Origin: Flavobacteriales bacterium
GTDB taxonomy: Bacteria; Bacteroidota; Bacteroidia; Flavobacteriales_C; GCA-002722245
Direction: 5' to 3'
Length of the DNA stretch: 64,000 nucleotides
Assembly (NCBI GenBank): GCA_002717515.1
Contig: PBEC01000001.1
Coordinates: 4,960 to 68,959 of the forward strand
Shown: piece after piece, positions 44,438 to 53,002 of the stretch
Layout of the letters: each line of letters starts with the position of its first letter
How positions within the stretch are numbered: the first letter of the stretch is position 1
The notes under the pieces: generated by a model
Database searches by the model: none
What the model saw: only the letters and a program-made list of their open reading frames with translations
Told to the model about the DNA's origin: nothing
Translations under genes and position numbers: made by a program

Positions 44438-45160
44438 ATGAATTTTAATTTAACCAACATCCCTAATATTCTAAAAAATGGCTTCATAGCTTTGCTGTTT
44501 TTAGTATTTGGTTTAGTATCATGTACAGAAAATCCAGACAGTCCTGGAGTTGAATACATGCCTGATATGTATAGAGCTACAGGATATGAAGCTTACTTAA
44601 AAAAGTACGATATAGATTCTGCTGATTTCTTTAAAAGAAATTTAGATAAGTTTGGGTATGATAAGGCACCGGATTCTCTTAAATTAGCAATCAAACAAGA
44701 AGTACAAGAACTATACAATGTTTTCAGTGGTGGCCTTGTAACTCGTAAACCTGTTAAAGGAAGTATAGCAAAAGGTAAAAAGCCTTTTTCAATACCAAAG
44801 GGCGACAGATCTCTTGCAAAATCTGTTAAAATGCCACTTCCTTACTCTGAAACATCTGCCCTTGTTGAAGGGAAAGCTTATTACGGAATGTTTTGCGTTC
44901 ATTGCCATGGTCCCAAAGGAGAAGGTAAGGGTTCTTTGATAAAGAAAGAATTGTTTTTAAAACCACCTGCTTACAATAATGGTTCAACTAAGGAATTAAC
45001 TCCAGGAGAAATTTACTATACCATATATTATGGAAAGGGAATGATGGGATCACATGCCTCACAGATTGTTGAGGAAAAGAGATGGAAGATTGTTCAGTAT
45101 GTTCAAACTTTACAAGGAAATTCATTGGAAGACTTACAATCCAATAATGTAGAAGAATAA
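44438..45160 (+). CDS. actE: Alternative complex III subunit ActE, monohaem cytochrome c lipoprotein
   Basis: The signal peptide ends in the lipobox LVSC, so the protein is lipid-anchored. The single haem site is CVHCHGPKGEGKG near the middle, with a late methionine candidate in GKGMMGSHASQI. About 240 residues. An earlier in-frame ATG at 44408 would overlap actD and put ten charged residues before the signal peptide, so ATG 44438 is chosen. It probably takes electrons from ActA. Confidence 0.93.
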   Translation: MNFNLTNIPNILKNGFIALLFLVFGLVSCTENPDSPGVEYMPDMYRATGYEAYLKKYDIDSADFFKRNLDKFGYDKAPDSLKLAIKQEVQELYNVFSGGLVTRKPVKGSIAKGKKPFSIPKGDRSLAKSVKMPLPYSETSALVEGKAYYGMFCVHCHGPKGEGKGSLIKKELFLKPPAYNNGSTKELTPGEIYYTIYYGKGMMGSHASQIVEEKRWKIVQYVQTLQGNSLEDLQSNNVEE

Positions 45161-45226
45161 ACAACTGCAACTTCCTTGTGTGAAGTTTAATTGAACTAAT
45201 TTTAAAATAGATTAAAACACCATAAA

Positions 45227-46465
45227 ATGGATTACGTTTTTTCGAAAAAGTCAAAAAATATAACTACAAGAGTAGCTTTAGCAGGCCTTATTATTTTCGT
45301 GTTGGGAATTATATTTGATGGAAATGATTACAGTTCGTTGGTTGCTGATGATGGTCACAACTATGGATTTTCTCAAAGAATTTGGGTAGCATTACTTTCA
45401 AACGGTATTTTCTTTTTCTTTATTTCATTATCTGTTTTGTTTTTTATTGCATTACAATATGCAGCAGAGGTTTCATGGTCAGTTGTATTCAAAAGAGTTT
45501 ATGAGTCAATGCTTTCTGCTTTACCTCTTATGGCTGCTATTATTTTTATAATAATTGTCATAGGACAATTCGGTGGACATCATATATACCATTGGCAACA
45601 TTACGACATGTCTCTTGAAGAGGGAATGTCAGGTTACGATCACTTATTGGATCATAAATCATTTTTCTTTAATCCACTTTTTTATTATCCTGTTTTACTT
45701 CTTTTTATGGGAGCATTTGTTCTGTACTCATGGTATTACAGGAAGCAGTCTTTGTTGGAAGATCAAGAAGGAGGTACACGAATCCATTTCAAAAACTTCG
45801 CAATGTCTGCCCTTTTCCTGGTTATTTTTGGATACGGATCATCCGTAATTGCATGGCAGTTGATTATGTCCGTTGATGCTCACTGGTTCTCAACTCTTTT
45901 TGGTTGGTATGTTTTCGCAGGAATGTGGTTGGAAGGTATGGTCTATGCTTTAATGCTGATTATTTATTTAAAAGGTAAAGGATTGTTAAAAGAAGCTAAG
46001 GGCGGTCACATTCACGACATGGGGAAATGGGTATTTGCGTTAAGCTTCTTATGGACGTATATGTTCTTTTGTCAATTCATGTTAATATGGTATGCAGATA
46101 TTCCTGAAGAAGTTACTTATTTTCAAGCACGGATAAATGATTATTCAGTAATATATTGGATTATTTTCTTTGTTAATTTTGCGATTCCAATGCTATTTTT
46201 AATGGATGCAGATGCAAAAAAGAAAAAAGGGCTTTTAGTTATGGTAGGTTGTATTATTTTCTTTTTCCATTGGTTGGATGTTTTCATTATGATCAGTCCT
46301 GGTGCAATGAAGACAGAGGCTGGAGTTGGTTTCATTGAAATTGGATCGTTTCTCCTTTTCTTAGGCGTCTTTACATATATTGTTTTGAGATCGCTTGCTT
46401 CAAGACCATTATTGGTTAAGAATCATCCTTATTTGGAAGAAGGAAAGCACATTCACCACCATTAA
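45227..46465 (+). CDS. actF: Alternative complex III subunit ActF, NrfD-like membrane protein
   Basis: A 412-residue polytopic protein with about ten helices, paralogous to ActC. Typical elements include GQFGGHHIYHWQHYDMSLEE, SWYYRKQSLLEDQEGG and WLDVFIMISPGAMK. It completes the ACIII membrane core. It ends in a short His-rich tail (KHIHHH). Forty-two bases separate it from coxB, so the oxidase genes are probably co-transcribed. Confidence 0.93.
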   Translation: MDYVFSKKSKNITTRVALAGLIIFVLGIIFDGNDYSSLVADDGHNYGFSQRIWVALLSNGIFFFFISLSVLFFIALQYAAEVSWSVVFKRVYESMLSALPLMAAIIFIIIVIGQFGGHHIYHWQHYDMSLEEGMSGYDHLLDHKSFFFNPLFYYPVLLLFMGAFVLYSWYYRKQSLLEDQEGGTRIHFKNFAMSALFLVIFGYGSSVIAWQLIMSVDAHWFSTLFGWYVFAGMWLEGMVYALMLIIYLKGKGLLKEAKGGHIHDMGKWVFALSFLWTYMFFCQFMLIWYADIPEEVTYFQARINDYSVIYWIIFFVNFAIPMLFLMDADAKKKKGLLVMVGCIIFFFHWLDVFIMISPGAMKTEAGVGFIEIGSFLLFLGVFTYIVLRSLASRPLLVKNHPYLEEGKHIHHH

Positions 46466-46507
46466 AAAATTGGATTCAAAAAGATAAAGAATTATAAAAG
46501 GTAAAAA

Positions 46508-47977
46508 ATGGGATTAGTACTTACAATTATCATATCGGTTTTACTTGTAGGGGTTGCATTTGCAAAAATTCTTCAGGCAAAAGAATTGGTTGACGATCTT
46601 AAAGATCAAGAATCAGAATTCATAACCCGTGCTGAAATAAAAACAAACGCTCTTGGATTACTTGTTTTTGTAATCGTAATGTTTGTATTACTTATTGCTC
46701 AAATTGTGGCATGGAACAAGTACATGTTGCCTTCTTCTGCATCCGTACATGGTGAAGAAATTGACACGCTAATGAATGTCACTAACATTTTAATTTTGTT
46801 TGTTTTCTTCATTACTCAAGCACTACTATTTTGGTTTGGATATAAGTACTATTTCAGAAAAGGTAGAAAAGCGTATTGGTATCCTCACAACAACAGTTTA
46901 GAATTGGCGTGGACTATTGTTCCTGCTACTGTTTTAATTCTTCTCATTACATACGGTATGAGTACTTGGGGAAAAATTATGAACCCCGAAGGAGAACCAG
47001 ATGTACACATTGAATTTGTTTCGGAACAATTCAAATGGACAGCTCGATATGCTGGGAAGGACAATAAATTAGGTGAAGCTTCATTTGCATTATATGGTAA
47101 AAATGCACTGGGTATTGCTACTGAAAAATCCATAAAAGACCGTCTCAATGAATGTTACAAAATGGTTGTCGAATTGGTTGATATTGATTCAACAAAAACG
47201 GATTCAACCCATATAACTGTATTTGGTAAAAATCATTGGGAGAATGTAGTATTCGGTTCTAATGATCAAATAACTAAATCTTATTCTGTTGAAGAGTTTG
47301 AGCGATTAACAAAAGTCTCAAAGTTGCTGGGATACTCTCCTGAAAAGCAAATCGTATTTGATGGATTAAGACTCGATTCTTTAAATTATGAAGGTTTAAT
47401 TTCAGAGGATTGGAATCGTTCCGGTAATCTTGATGTTGTTGAGAGTAGTTTAAAAAACTACAGAGCTAACATTTTGAGGTTAAAAAGAATGCAAAAGGAT
47501 TATGAAAAAAATCCTCAGAAATACGACAACGGTAAAGATGATATCGTGATTTCCGGAAATAGAATTGTAATCCCAAAAGGTAAAACAATTAAATTTCAAC
47601 TGCGTTCCAAAGATGTTATTCACTCGGCCTATTTCCCTCATTTTAGAGCTCAAATGAATACTGTTCCTGGGATGAAAACATACTTTACTTTCGAACCAAA
47701 AGAAACGAATCAGGAATTTTTTGACAAAGCCGCTGAAGAAGGTAAAGTATACATGCATATAACAAGGGATGATGAGGGCAACATTCTTTCCAAGGAAGAA
47801 AGACTAGGTTCGACCGGTTACGTCCTTGTGTGCAATAAAATATGTGGTGCTTCTCATTACAATATGAAAATGTTTATCGATGTAGTTGAACCAGAAGAAT
47901 TTGACCAATACTTAAATGATTTAACCTTTGGTAATGAAACCAAGTCAATACCAGTATCGGTTTTTGAGAAAGATTAG
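46508..47977 (+). CDS. coxB: Cytochrome c oxidase subunit II (CuA), with a large internal insertion
   Basis: Accepts electrons from cytochrome c at the CuA centre. It has an extra N-terminal hydrophobic segment (LVLTIIISVLLVGVAFA), helices near 48-68 and 92-112, and the subunit II helix at 134-150 (AWTIVPATVLILLITYG). The cupredoxin domain has SEQFKWTARYAGKDNKLGEA at 172-191. CuA ligands are H372 (DVIHSAYFP), C442, C446, H450 and M453 in CNKICGASHYNM, so the usual Glu between the cysteines is Lys444. Between residues 205 and 340 lies an insertion with no counterpart that I know in subunit II. At 489 residues it is long for the family. Confidence 0.93.
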   Translation: MGLVLTIIISVLLVGVAFAKILQAKELVDDLKDQESEFITRAEIKTNALGLLVFVIVMFVLLIAQIVAWNKYMLPSSASVHGEEIDTLMNVTNILILFVFFITQALLFWFGYKYYFRKGRKAYWYPHNNSLELAWTIVPATVLILLITYGMSTWGKIMNPEGEPDVHIEFVSEQFKWTARYAGKDNKLGEASFALYGKNALGIATEKSIKDRLNECYKMVVELVDIDSTKTDSTHITVFGKNHWENVVFGSNDQITKSYSVEEFERLTKVSKLLGYSPEKQIVFDGLRLDSLNYEGLISEDWNRSGNLDVVESSLKNYRANILRLKRMQKDYEKNPQKYDNGKDDIVISGNRIVIPKGKTIKFQLRSKDVIHSAYFPHFRAQMNTVPGMKTYFTFEPKETNQEFFDKAAEEGKVYMHITRDDEGNILSKEERLGSTGYVLVCNKICGASHYNMKMFIDVVEPEEFDQYLNDLTFGNETKSIPVSVFEKD

Positions 47978-48009
47978 AAATAAAAAATAATAGCTTAACT
48001 GAAACAGTC

Positions 48010-49767
48010 ATGGGAGGAGCACATCATCACGAGACATTTATAAGTAAGTACATATTCAGTATGGACCACAAAATGATAGGAAAGCAATTTCTTATCACAG
48101 CCATATTTATGGCAGTAATTGGAATGGGAATGTCAATTTTATTCCGTTTACAATTGGCTTGGCCTAAGGAAGGTTTTGCATTTGTTAACTTTTTTCTTGG
48201 AGATAAGTGGGCACCTGAAGGAGTACTTGATCCAAACATGTATTTGGCATTGGTTACAATTCATGGAACTATAATTGTATTTTTTGTATTAACGGGTGGT
48301 TTATCCGGAACATTTTCAAACATTTTAATTCCATATCAATTAGGAGCCAGAGATATGGCATCCGGGTTTTTAAACATGCTTTCCTACTGGCTATTTTTCC
48401 TTTCGTCGGTCATCATGATTGCTTCATGTTTTATTGAAAGTGGTCCTGCATCTGGAGGTTGGACGGTTTATCCTCCCCTTTCTGCCCTCGAAAAAGCTAT
48501 GCCCGGTTCTGGACTGGGAATGACTCTCTGGTTGGTTTCAATGACTGTGTTTATTGCATCATCACTTTTAGGGTCCTTAAATTATATCGTTACCATCATT
48601 AACCTTAGAACAAAAGGTATGACAATGGTTAGAATGCCACTTACTATTTGGTGTTTCTTCATTACAGCAATATTAGGAGTTCTTTCTTTCCCTGTTTTAC
48701 TGTCGGCCTGTCTTTTATTAATGTTCGATAGGTTATTGGGTACATCTTTTTATTTGGATTCCATTTATATTGGTGGTGAGCCCTTAGCTCAAACCGGAGG
48801 ATCGCCAATTTTGTATGAGCACTTATTTTGGTTTTTAGGTCACCCTGAGGTATATATCATATTGCTTCCTGCACTTGGTTTAACATCGGAGGTTATATCT
48901 ACAAACTCAAGAAAGCCAATATTCGGTTATAGAGCAATGATTTTATCGATTTTAGCGATTGCATTCCTTTCCTTCATTGTTTGGGGACACCACATGTTTA
49001 TGACGGGAATGAGTCCGTTTTTAGGGACAGTATTCACTTTTACAACCCTATTGATTGCAATCCCTTCTGCTGTTAAGGTATTTAATTATTTAGCTACTAT
49101 GTGGAAAGGTAATTTAAGATTAACCACGGGAATGTTATTCGGTATGGGAATGGTTTCCCTTTTTATATCTGGTGGTTTAACAGGTTTGATATTAGGTGAC
49201 TCTGCGATTGACATTAATGTGCATGATACGTATTTTGTTGTAGCACATTTCCATATTGTAATGGGTGCAGGTGCTATTTTTGGTATGTTTGCAGGTGTTT
49301 ATCATTGGTTTCCAAGAATGTATGGTCGATTAATGATTCCTCAACTTGGATATCTCCATTTCTGGATTACGTTTGTTGGTGTTTATGGAGTATTTTTACC
49401 AATGCACTTTGTTGGTTTAGCTGGTGTTCCAAGAAGATACTATACTAATGAAGAATTTGAAATGTTCGCAGACGTTCAGTTTATAAATGTTATTATAACA
49501 CTCTTTGCCATTTTGGCTGCTTTGGGTCAGATTATATTTATTTTTAACTTCTTTACTTCAATATTTAGAGGAAGAAAATCCAATCAAAACCCATGGAAAT
49601 CCAATACTTTGGAATGGACAGCTCCTATTGAAAGAATTCATGGAAACTGGGAAGGTTCTTTACCTGTTGTTCACAGATGGCCATACGATTACAGTAAGCC
49701 AGGTTATGAAGAGGACTTTGTTCCTCAAACGGTTCCTTTAAAAGACGATGAACACGATGGACATTAA
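48010..49767 (+). CDS. coxA: Cytochrome c oxidase subunit I (haem-copper oxidase, A1-type)
   Basis: Catalytic subunit reducing O2 at the haem a3-CuB site and pumping protons. 585 residues and 12 membrane segments. Motifs: WFLGHPEVYIILLPALG with the CuB histidine, cross-linked tyrosine position and the D-channel glutamate of A1 oxidases; WGHHMF for the CuB histidine pair; and VVAHFHIVMGAGAIFGMFAG for the haem histidines. Lies 32 bases after coxB. A strong terminator follows, closing the act-cox operon. Subunit III is not visible here. Confidence 0.97.
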   Translation: MGGAHHHETFISKYIFSMDHKMIGKQFLITAIFMAVIGMGMSILFRLQLAWPKEGFAFVNFFLGDKWAPEGVLDPNMYLALVTIHGTIIVFFVLTGGLSGTFSNILIPYQLGARDMASGFLNMLSYWLFFLSSVIMIASCFIESGPASGGWTVYPPLSALEKAMPGSGLGMTLWLVSMTVFIASSLLGSLNYIVTIINLRTKGMTMVRMPLTIWCFFITAILGVLSFPVLLSACLLLMFDRLLGTSFYLDSIYIGGEPLAQTGGSPILYEHLFWFLGHPEVYIILLPALGLTSEVISTNSRKPIFGYRAMILSILAIAFLSFIVWGHHMFMTGMSPFLGTVFTFTTLLIAIPSAVKVFNYLATMWKGNLRLTTGMLFGMGMVSLFISGGLTGLILGDSAIDINVHDTYFVVAHFHIVMGAGAIFGMFAGVYHWFPRMYGRLMIPQLGYLHFWITFVGVYGVFLPMHFVGLAGVPRRYYTNEEFEMFADVQFINVIITLFAILAALGQIIFIFNFFTSIFRGRKSNQNPWKSNTLEWTAPIERIHGNWEGSLPVVHRWPYDYSKPGYEEDFVPQTVPLKDDEHDGH

Positions 49768-49791
49768 TGTATTATGACAATAGATATAAAT

Positions 49792-49818
49792 AAAAAAGGA
49801 GCAATTTGCTCCTTTTTT
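49792..49818. terminator. Bidirectional intrinsic terminator after coxA
   Basis: A 13-bp inverted repeat (AAAAAAGGAGCAA/TTGCTCCTTTTTT) with a minimal AT loop, flanked by A-run and T-run on the two sides. It separates coxA from the convergent bacilliredoxin gene. Confidence 0.88.
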
Positions 49819-49842
49819 ATTTTCGATACTATTTTTCTTCTC

Positions 49843-50250
49843 TTAGAGATATTCCTCAAATGCACCTTTTAAACTGTCTGCAATTAATGTTGCAGGTGAT
49901 CCTTCAATGTTGTGACGTTCAATCATGTGCATTAGTTTACCATCTTTAAACAAAGCCATAGAGGGCGATGAAGGAGGGTATGGTAATAAATATTTTCTTA
50001 CTTGATCAACAGCTTCTTTATCGAACCCCGCAAATACAGTTACCAATTTTGGTGCTTTAGGGTGTTCTGCAGCAATTCGTGCTGCAGGTCTTGCGTTTCC
50101 AGCTGCACAACCGCAAACTGAGTTTATGACAACTAATACACCACCTTGGCTTGAAATTGCGGAATCAACTGCCTCTGATGTTGTTAAATCTTCAAAACCG
50201 GCATCGACCAGTTCTTTTTTCATGGGTAATACTATTTCAGCTGGGTACAT
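49843..50250 (-). CDS. BrxA/BrxB-family bacilliredoxin (YphP/YqiW)
   Basis: A thioredoxin-fold protein of 135 residues that removes bacillithiol from mixed disulphides. It has the typical N-terminus MYPAEIVLPMKKELVDAGFE, the CGC active site in VVINSVCGCAAGNARP, and FKDGKLMHMIERHNIEG near the C-terminus. Its presence suggests, but does not prove, that the organism makes bacillithiol. Stand-alone gene. Confidence 0.93.
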   Translation of the reverse strand: MYPAEIVLPMKKELVDAGFEDLTTSEAVDSAISSQGGVLVVINSVCGCAAGNARPAARIAAEHPKAPKLVTVFAGFDKEAVDQVRKYLLPYPPSSPSMALFKDGKLMHMIERHNIEGSPATLIADSLKGAFEEYL

Positions 50251-50376
50251 AATTAATTTGTTGTTTTAATGCTACAAATTTAATTTAAAGATTGCAGTGT
50301 AATACCATATTTGGTTACTTTTTATATTTAATTAGTTGTTTTAACACAATAGTTTAGAAAGACATATAGATTTACT

Positions 50377-50384
50377 TATTTTTG
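50377..50384 (+). promoter_or_regulatory. -7 element for cysS
   Basis: TATTTTTG, a perfect TAnnTTTG, 16 bases before the cysS ATG. A TTTAG at 50353-50357 stands at the right distance for a degenerate -33 element. Confidence 0.55.
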
Positions 50385-50400
50385 TAAAAAAACATTACTA

Positions 50401-51876
50401 ATGTCCCAGCTTAAAGTTTACAATACTCTAACAAGGAAGAAAGAAGTTTTCAAACCGATAAACCCTCCTCATGTTGGGATGTATGTTTGTGGTCCTACGG
50501 TATATAGTGACGTTCACATAGGTAACTGTCGAACAATTGTTTCTTTTGATGTTATTTACAGGTATTTACAACATTTGGGCTATAGCGTTCGATACGTTCG
50601 AAATATTACAGATGTAGGGCATTTGGAAAACGATAGTGATGAAGGAGAGGATAAAATAGCGAAAAAGGCCAAGCTGGAAAATGTTGAACCGATGGAGGTT
50701 GTACAGCGCTACACGAATGGTTTTCACGAGGTTGTAGAGATGTTGAATACTTTAAAACCTAGTATTGAGCCGACTGCTACTGGTCACATGTTAGAGCAAA
50801 TTGAGTATGTTCAAGCCATCATTAGATCGGGTTATGCTTATGAATCAAATGGTTCTGTTTACTTTGATGTTGAAAAATACTCTGAAAAATATAATTATGG
50901 CGATGTTTCGGGACGAAAAATTGAGGATTTAAAAAACAATACTCGAGATTTAAAAGGACAAGGTGAGAAAAAATGTCCTTTGGATTTTGTAATATGGAAA
51001 AGAGCAGATCCTAAGCATACTATGCAGTGGAATTCTCCCTGGGGGAAAGGCTTTCCAGGTTGGCATTTGGAATGTTCTGTGATGAGTACAAAATATTTGG
51101 GCGACGAATTTGATATTCATGGAGGGGGAATGGATTTAAAATTTCCACACCACGAATGTGAATTGGCTCAAAATACTGCCTATTCTGGACAATCTCAATC
51201 GGTTAAGTACTGGCTTCATTCCAATATGCTTACTTTGAATGGTGAAAAGATGAGTAAGAGTACTGGACAATTCTTTTTACCGAAACAAATTTTTGAGGGA
51301 ACAACCGAACTTTTAGAAAAGGCATACTCGCCAATGGTTGTTCGTTTTGCAATGATGCAGTGCCATTATAGATCGACAATGGATTTAAGTAACGATGCCT
51401 TATTTGCCGCCGAAAAAGGATTAGCGCGATTAAAAAAAGGATTAGAATCAATCGATATTTTAAAGGACGGTGACCAATCTTTTCTTGATGTAAACCTTAT
51501 TGAAGCGTCGCTTGAATCCGCCATGAATGATGATTTTAATACACCTGTTCTGGTTGCTAATTTATTCGATGCAGTAAAGCAAATAAACTCCTCAGTTCAG
51601 AATGAAAAACCTATAACCCAGGAAGACCGCCAGAAACTTAAAGGTTTATTTGATGTTTATGTTACTCAAATTATGGGAATTCAATTGATTGAAAGTTCAA
51701 AATCTTCTGACGATTCAAAAACAATAGAGAATGATTTAATTCAACTTGCTGTTGATCTAAGAAATCAAGCAAAAAAAGGAAAAGACTGGGAAACATCGGA
51801 TTTAATTCGAAACGAACTTACAAAACTCGGTATTCAGTTGAAAGATTCAAAAGACGGTACAAAATGGTCAAAATAA
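50401..51876 (+). CDS. cysS: Cysteinyl-tRNA synthetase
   Basis: Charges tRNA-Cys. 491 residues. The class I HIGH-type motif lies in YVCGPTVYSDVHIGNCRTIV (HIGN), with the zinc-binding cysteine C in VCGPT and the later GWHLECSVMS and HHECELAQ ligands. KMSKS is in LNGEKMSKSTGQFF. The anticodon-binding domain follows. Its end overlaps the next gene by 13 bases, so the two are translationally coupled. Confidence 0.97.
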   Translation: MSQLKVYNTLTRKKEVFKPINPPHVGMYVCGPTVYSDVHIGNCRTIVSFDVIYRYLQHLGYSVRYVRNITDVGHLENDSDEGEDKIAKKAKLENVEPMEVVQRYTNGFHEVVEMLNTLKPSIEPTATGHMLEQIEYVQAIIRSGYAYESNGSVYFDVEKYSEKYNYGDVSGRKIEDLKNNTRDLKGQGEKKCPLDFVIWKRADPKHTMQWNSPWGKGFPGWHLECSVMSTKYLGDEFDIHGGGMDLKFPHHECELAQNTAYSGQSQSVKYWLHSNMLTLNGEKMSKSTGQFFLPKQIFEGTTELLEKAYSPMVVRFAMMQCHYRSTMDLSNDALFAAEKGLARLKKGLESIDILKDGDQSFLDVNLIEASLESAMNDDFNTPVLVANLFDAVKQINSSVQNEKPITQEDRQKLKGLFDVYVTQIMGIQLIESSKSSDDSKTIENDLIQLAVDLRNQAKKGKDWETSDLIRNELTKLGIQLKDSKDGTKWSK

Positions 51877-52835
51877 GTAAGTTCATACTTTTTAAGCTGA
51901 GTTTCATTTGCATTCTTTTCATTACCTCTTGTTCAGAAGCTGAGGAATCAAAACAAAAAAAAACCAAGCCTTCCTTTGAGTTGGTCAAAATTCCTCAGGT
52001 TAATCAAGATTCTGTTTTTTCTTTTGTCCAGAAACAAGTGGATTTTGGTCCAAGAGTCCCAAATTCAGAAGCTCATAAACAGTGTGCCGATTGGATGGTC
52101 AAAAAACTCAATGATTATAATTTTAAAACAATTGAGCAGAAGGGTGTCCAATTGGCCCACGATGGTAAAAAGTTGGCTTACAGAAATATTATAGGTCGTT
52201 TTGGTTTGGACAAGAAAAAGCGGATTCTTTTATCTGCACATTGGGATACTCGCCCTTGGGCAGATCAAGATGTTGAAAGAGTAAATGAACCAATTGATGG
52301 CGCAAATGATGCGGGAAGTGGAGTGGCAGTAATTTTAGAGATAGCTAGGGTTTTAAATTTAAAATATCCGAGTATAGGTGTTGACGTAGTACTGTTCGAT
52401 ATTGAAGATTATGGAAAGTCCAACGAAACATTTTGCTACGGATCTCAAATTTGGTCGAAGGATACTCGGTTGGACTCCTTAGTTCCCGCTTATGGAATCA
52501 ATTTAGATATGGTAGGTGATCCTAACGCATTATTTCTTTATGAGGGATATTCTCAAGAATACGCACGTTCTATTTTGGATAAAGTGTGGAAAACGGCCAA
52601 ACATATGGGGTATGGAAGATATTTTAAAGTTATTCCGGATGTTCAAATTATTGATGACCATTATTATGTAAATCAAGCTGGAATACCTTGTATAGATATC
52701 ATCCATCGAAATCCACAATCCGGAAGTTTCGCTCATTCCTGGCATACGCACAATGATAATATGGACAATATTTCTGCAAAAACTTTGAAAGCCGTAACGG
52801 AGGTTGTTTTACAAACAATTTATAGAGAAAAGTAA
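51864..52835 (+). CDS. M28-family lipoprotein, glutaminyl-peptide cyclotransferase-like
   Basis: A 323-residue zinc-dependent M28 fold protein with a lipobox (FICILFITSC). Zinc-site segments: LSAHWDTRPWADQD, DGANDAGSGVAVILEIARVL and VVLFDIEDYGKSNETFCYGS, with HSWHTHNDNMDNIS near the end supplying the last histidine. The single-zinc cyclotransferase subgroup has this compact size; I favour it over an aminopeptidase but cannot separate them from motifs alone. Likely periplasmic or outer-membrane anchored. Coupled to cysS, with no obvious functional link. Confidence 0.85.
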   Translation: MVKISKFILFKLSFICILFITSCSEAEESKQKKTKPSFELVKIPQVNQDSVFSFVQKQVDFGPRVPNSEAHKQCADWMVKKLNDYNFKTIEQKGVQLAHDGKKLAYRNIIGRFGLDKKKRILLSAHWDTRPWADQDVERVNEPIDGANDAGSGVAVILEIARVLNLKYPSIGVDVVLFDIEDYGKSNETFCYGSQIWSKDTRLDSLVPAYGINLDMVGDPNALFLYEGYSQEYARSILDKVWKTAKHMGYGRYFKVIPDVQIIDDHYYVNQAGIPCIDIIHRNPQSGSFAHSWHTHNDNMDNISAKTLKAVTEVVLQTIYREK

Positions 52836-53002
52836 GCGCTTTTCGTTAAAAACCTGTCGATTTATTTAATGAGCTGACTTCTTTTTCAAAAATGTAGATA
52901 ACTTAATTCATTTGTTAGTGTTTTATTGATTACAAAATCTAAAATTATTATCTGTATTGATTAATTTGCATATTCAGAAATCAATATATTCAATCCATTT
53001 TT

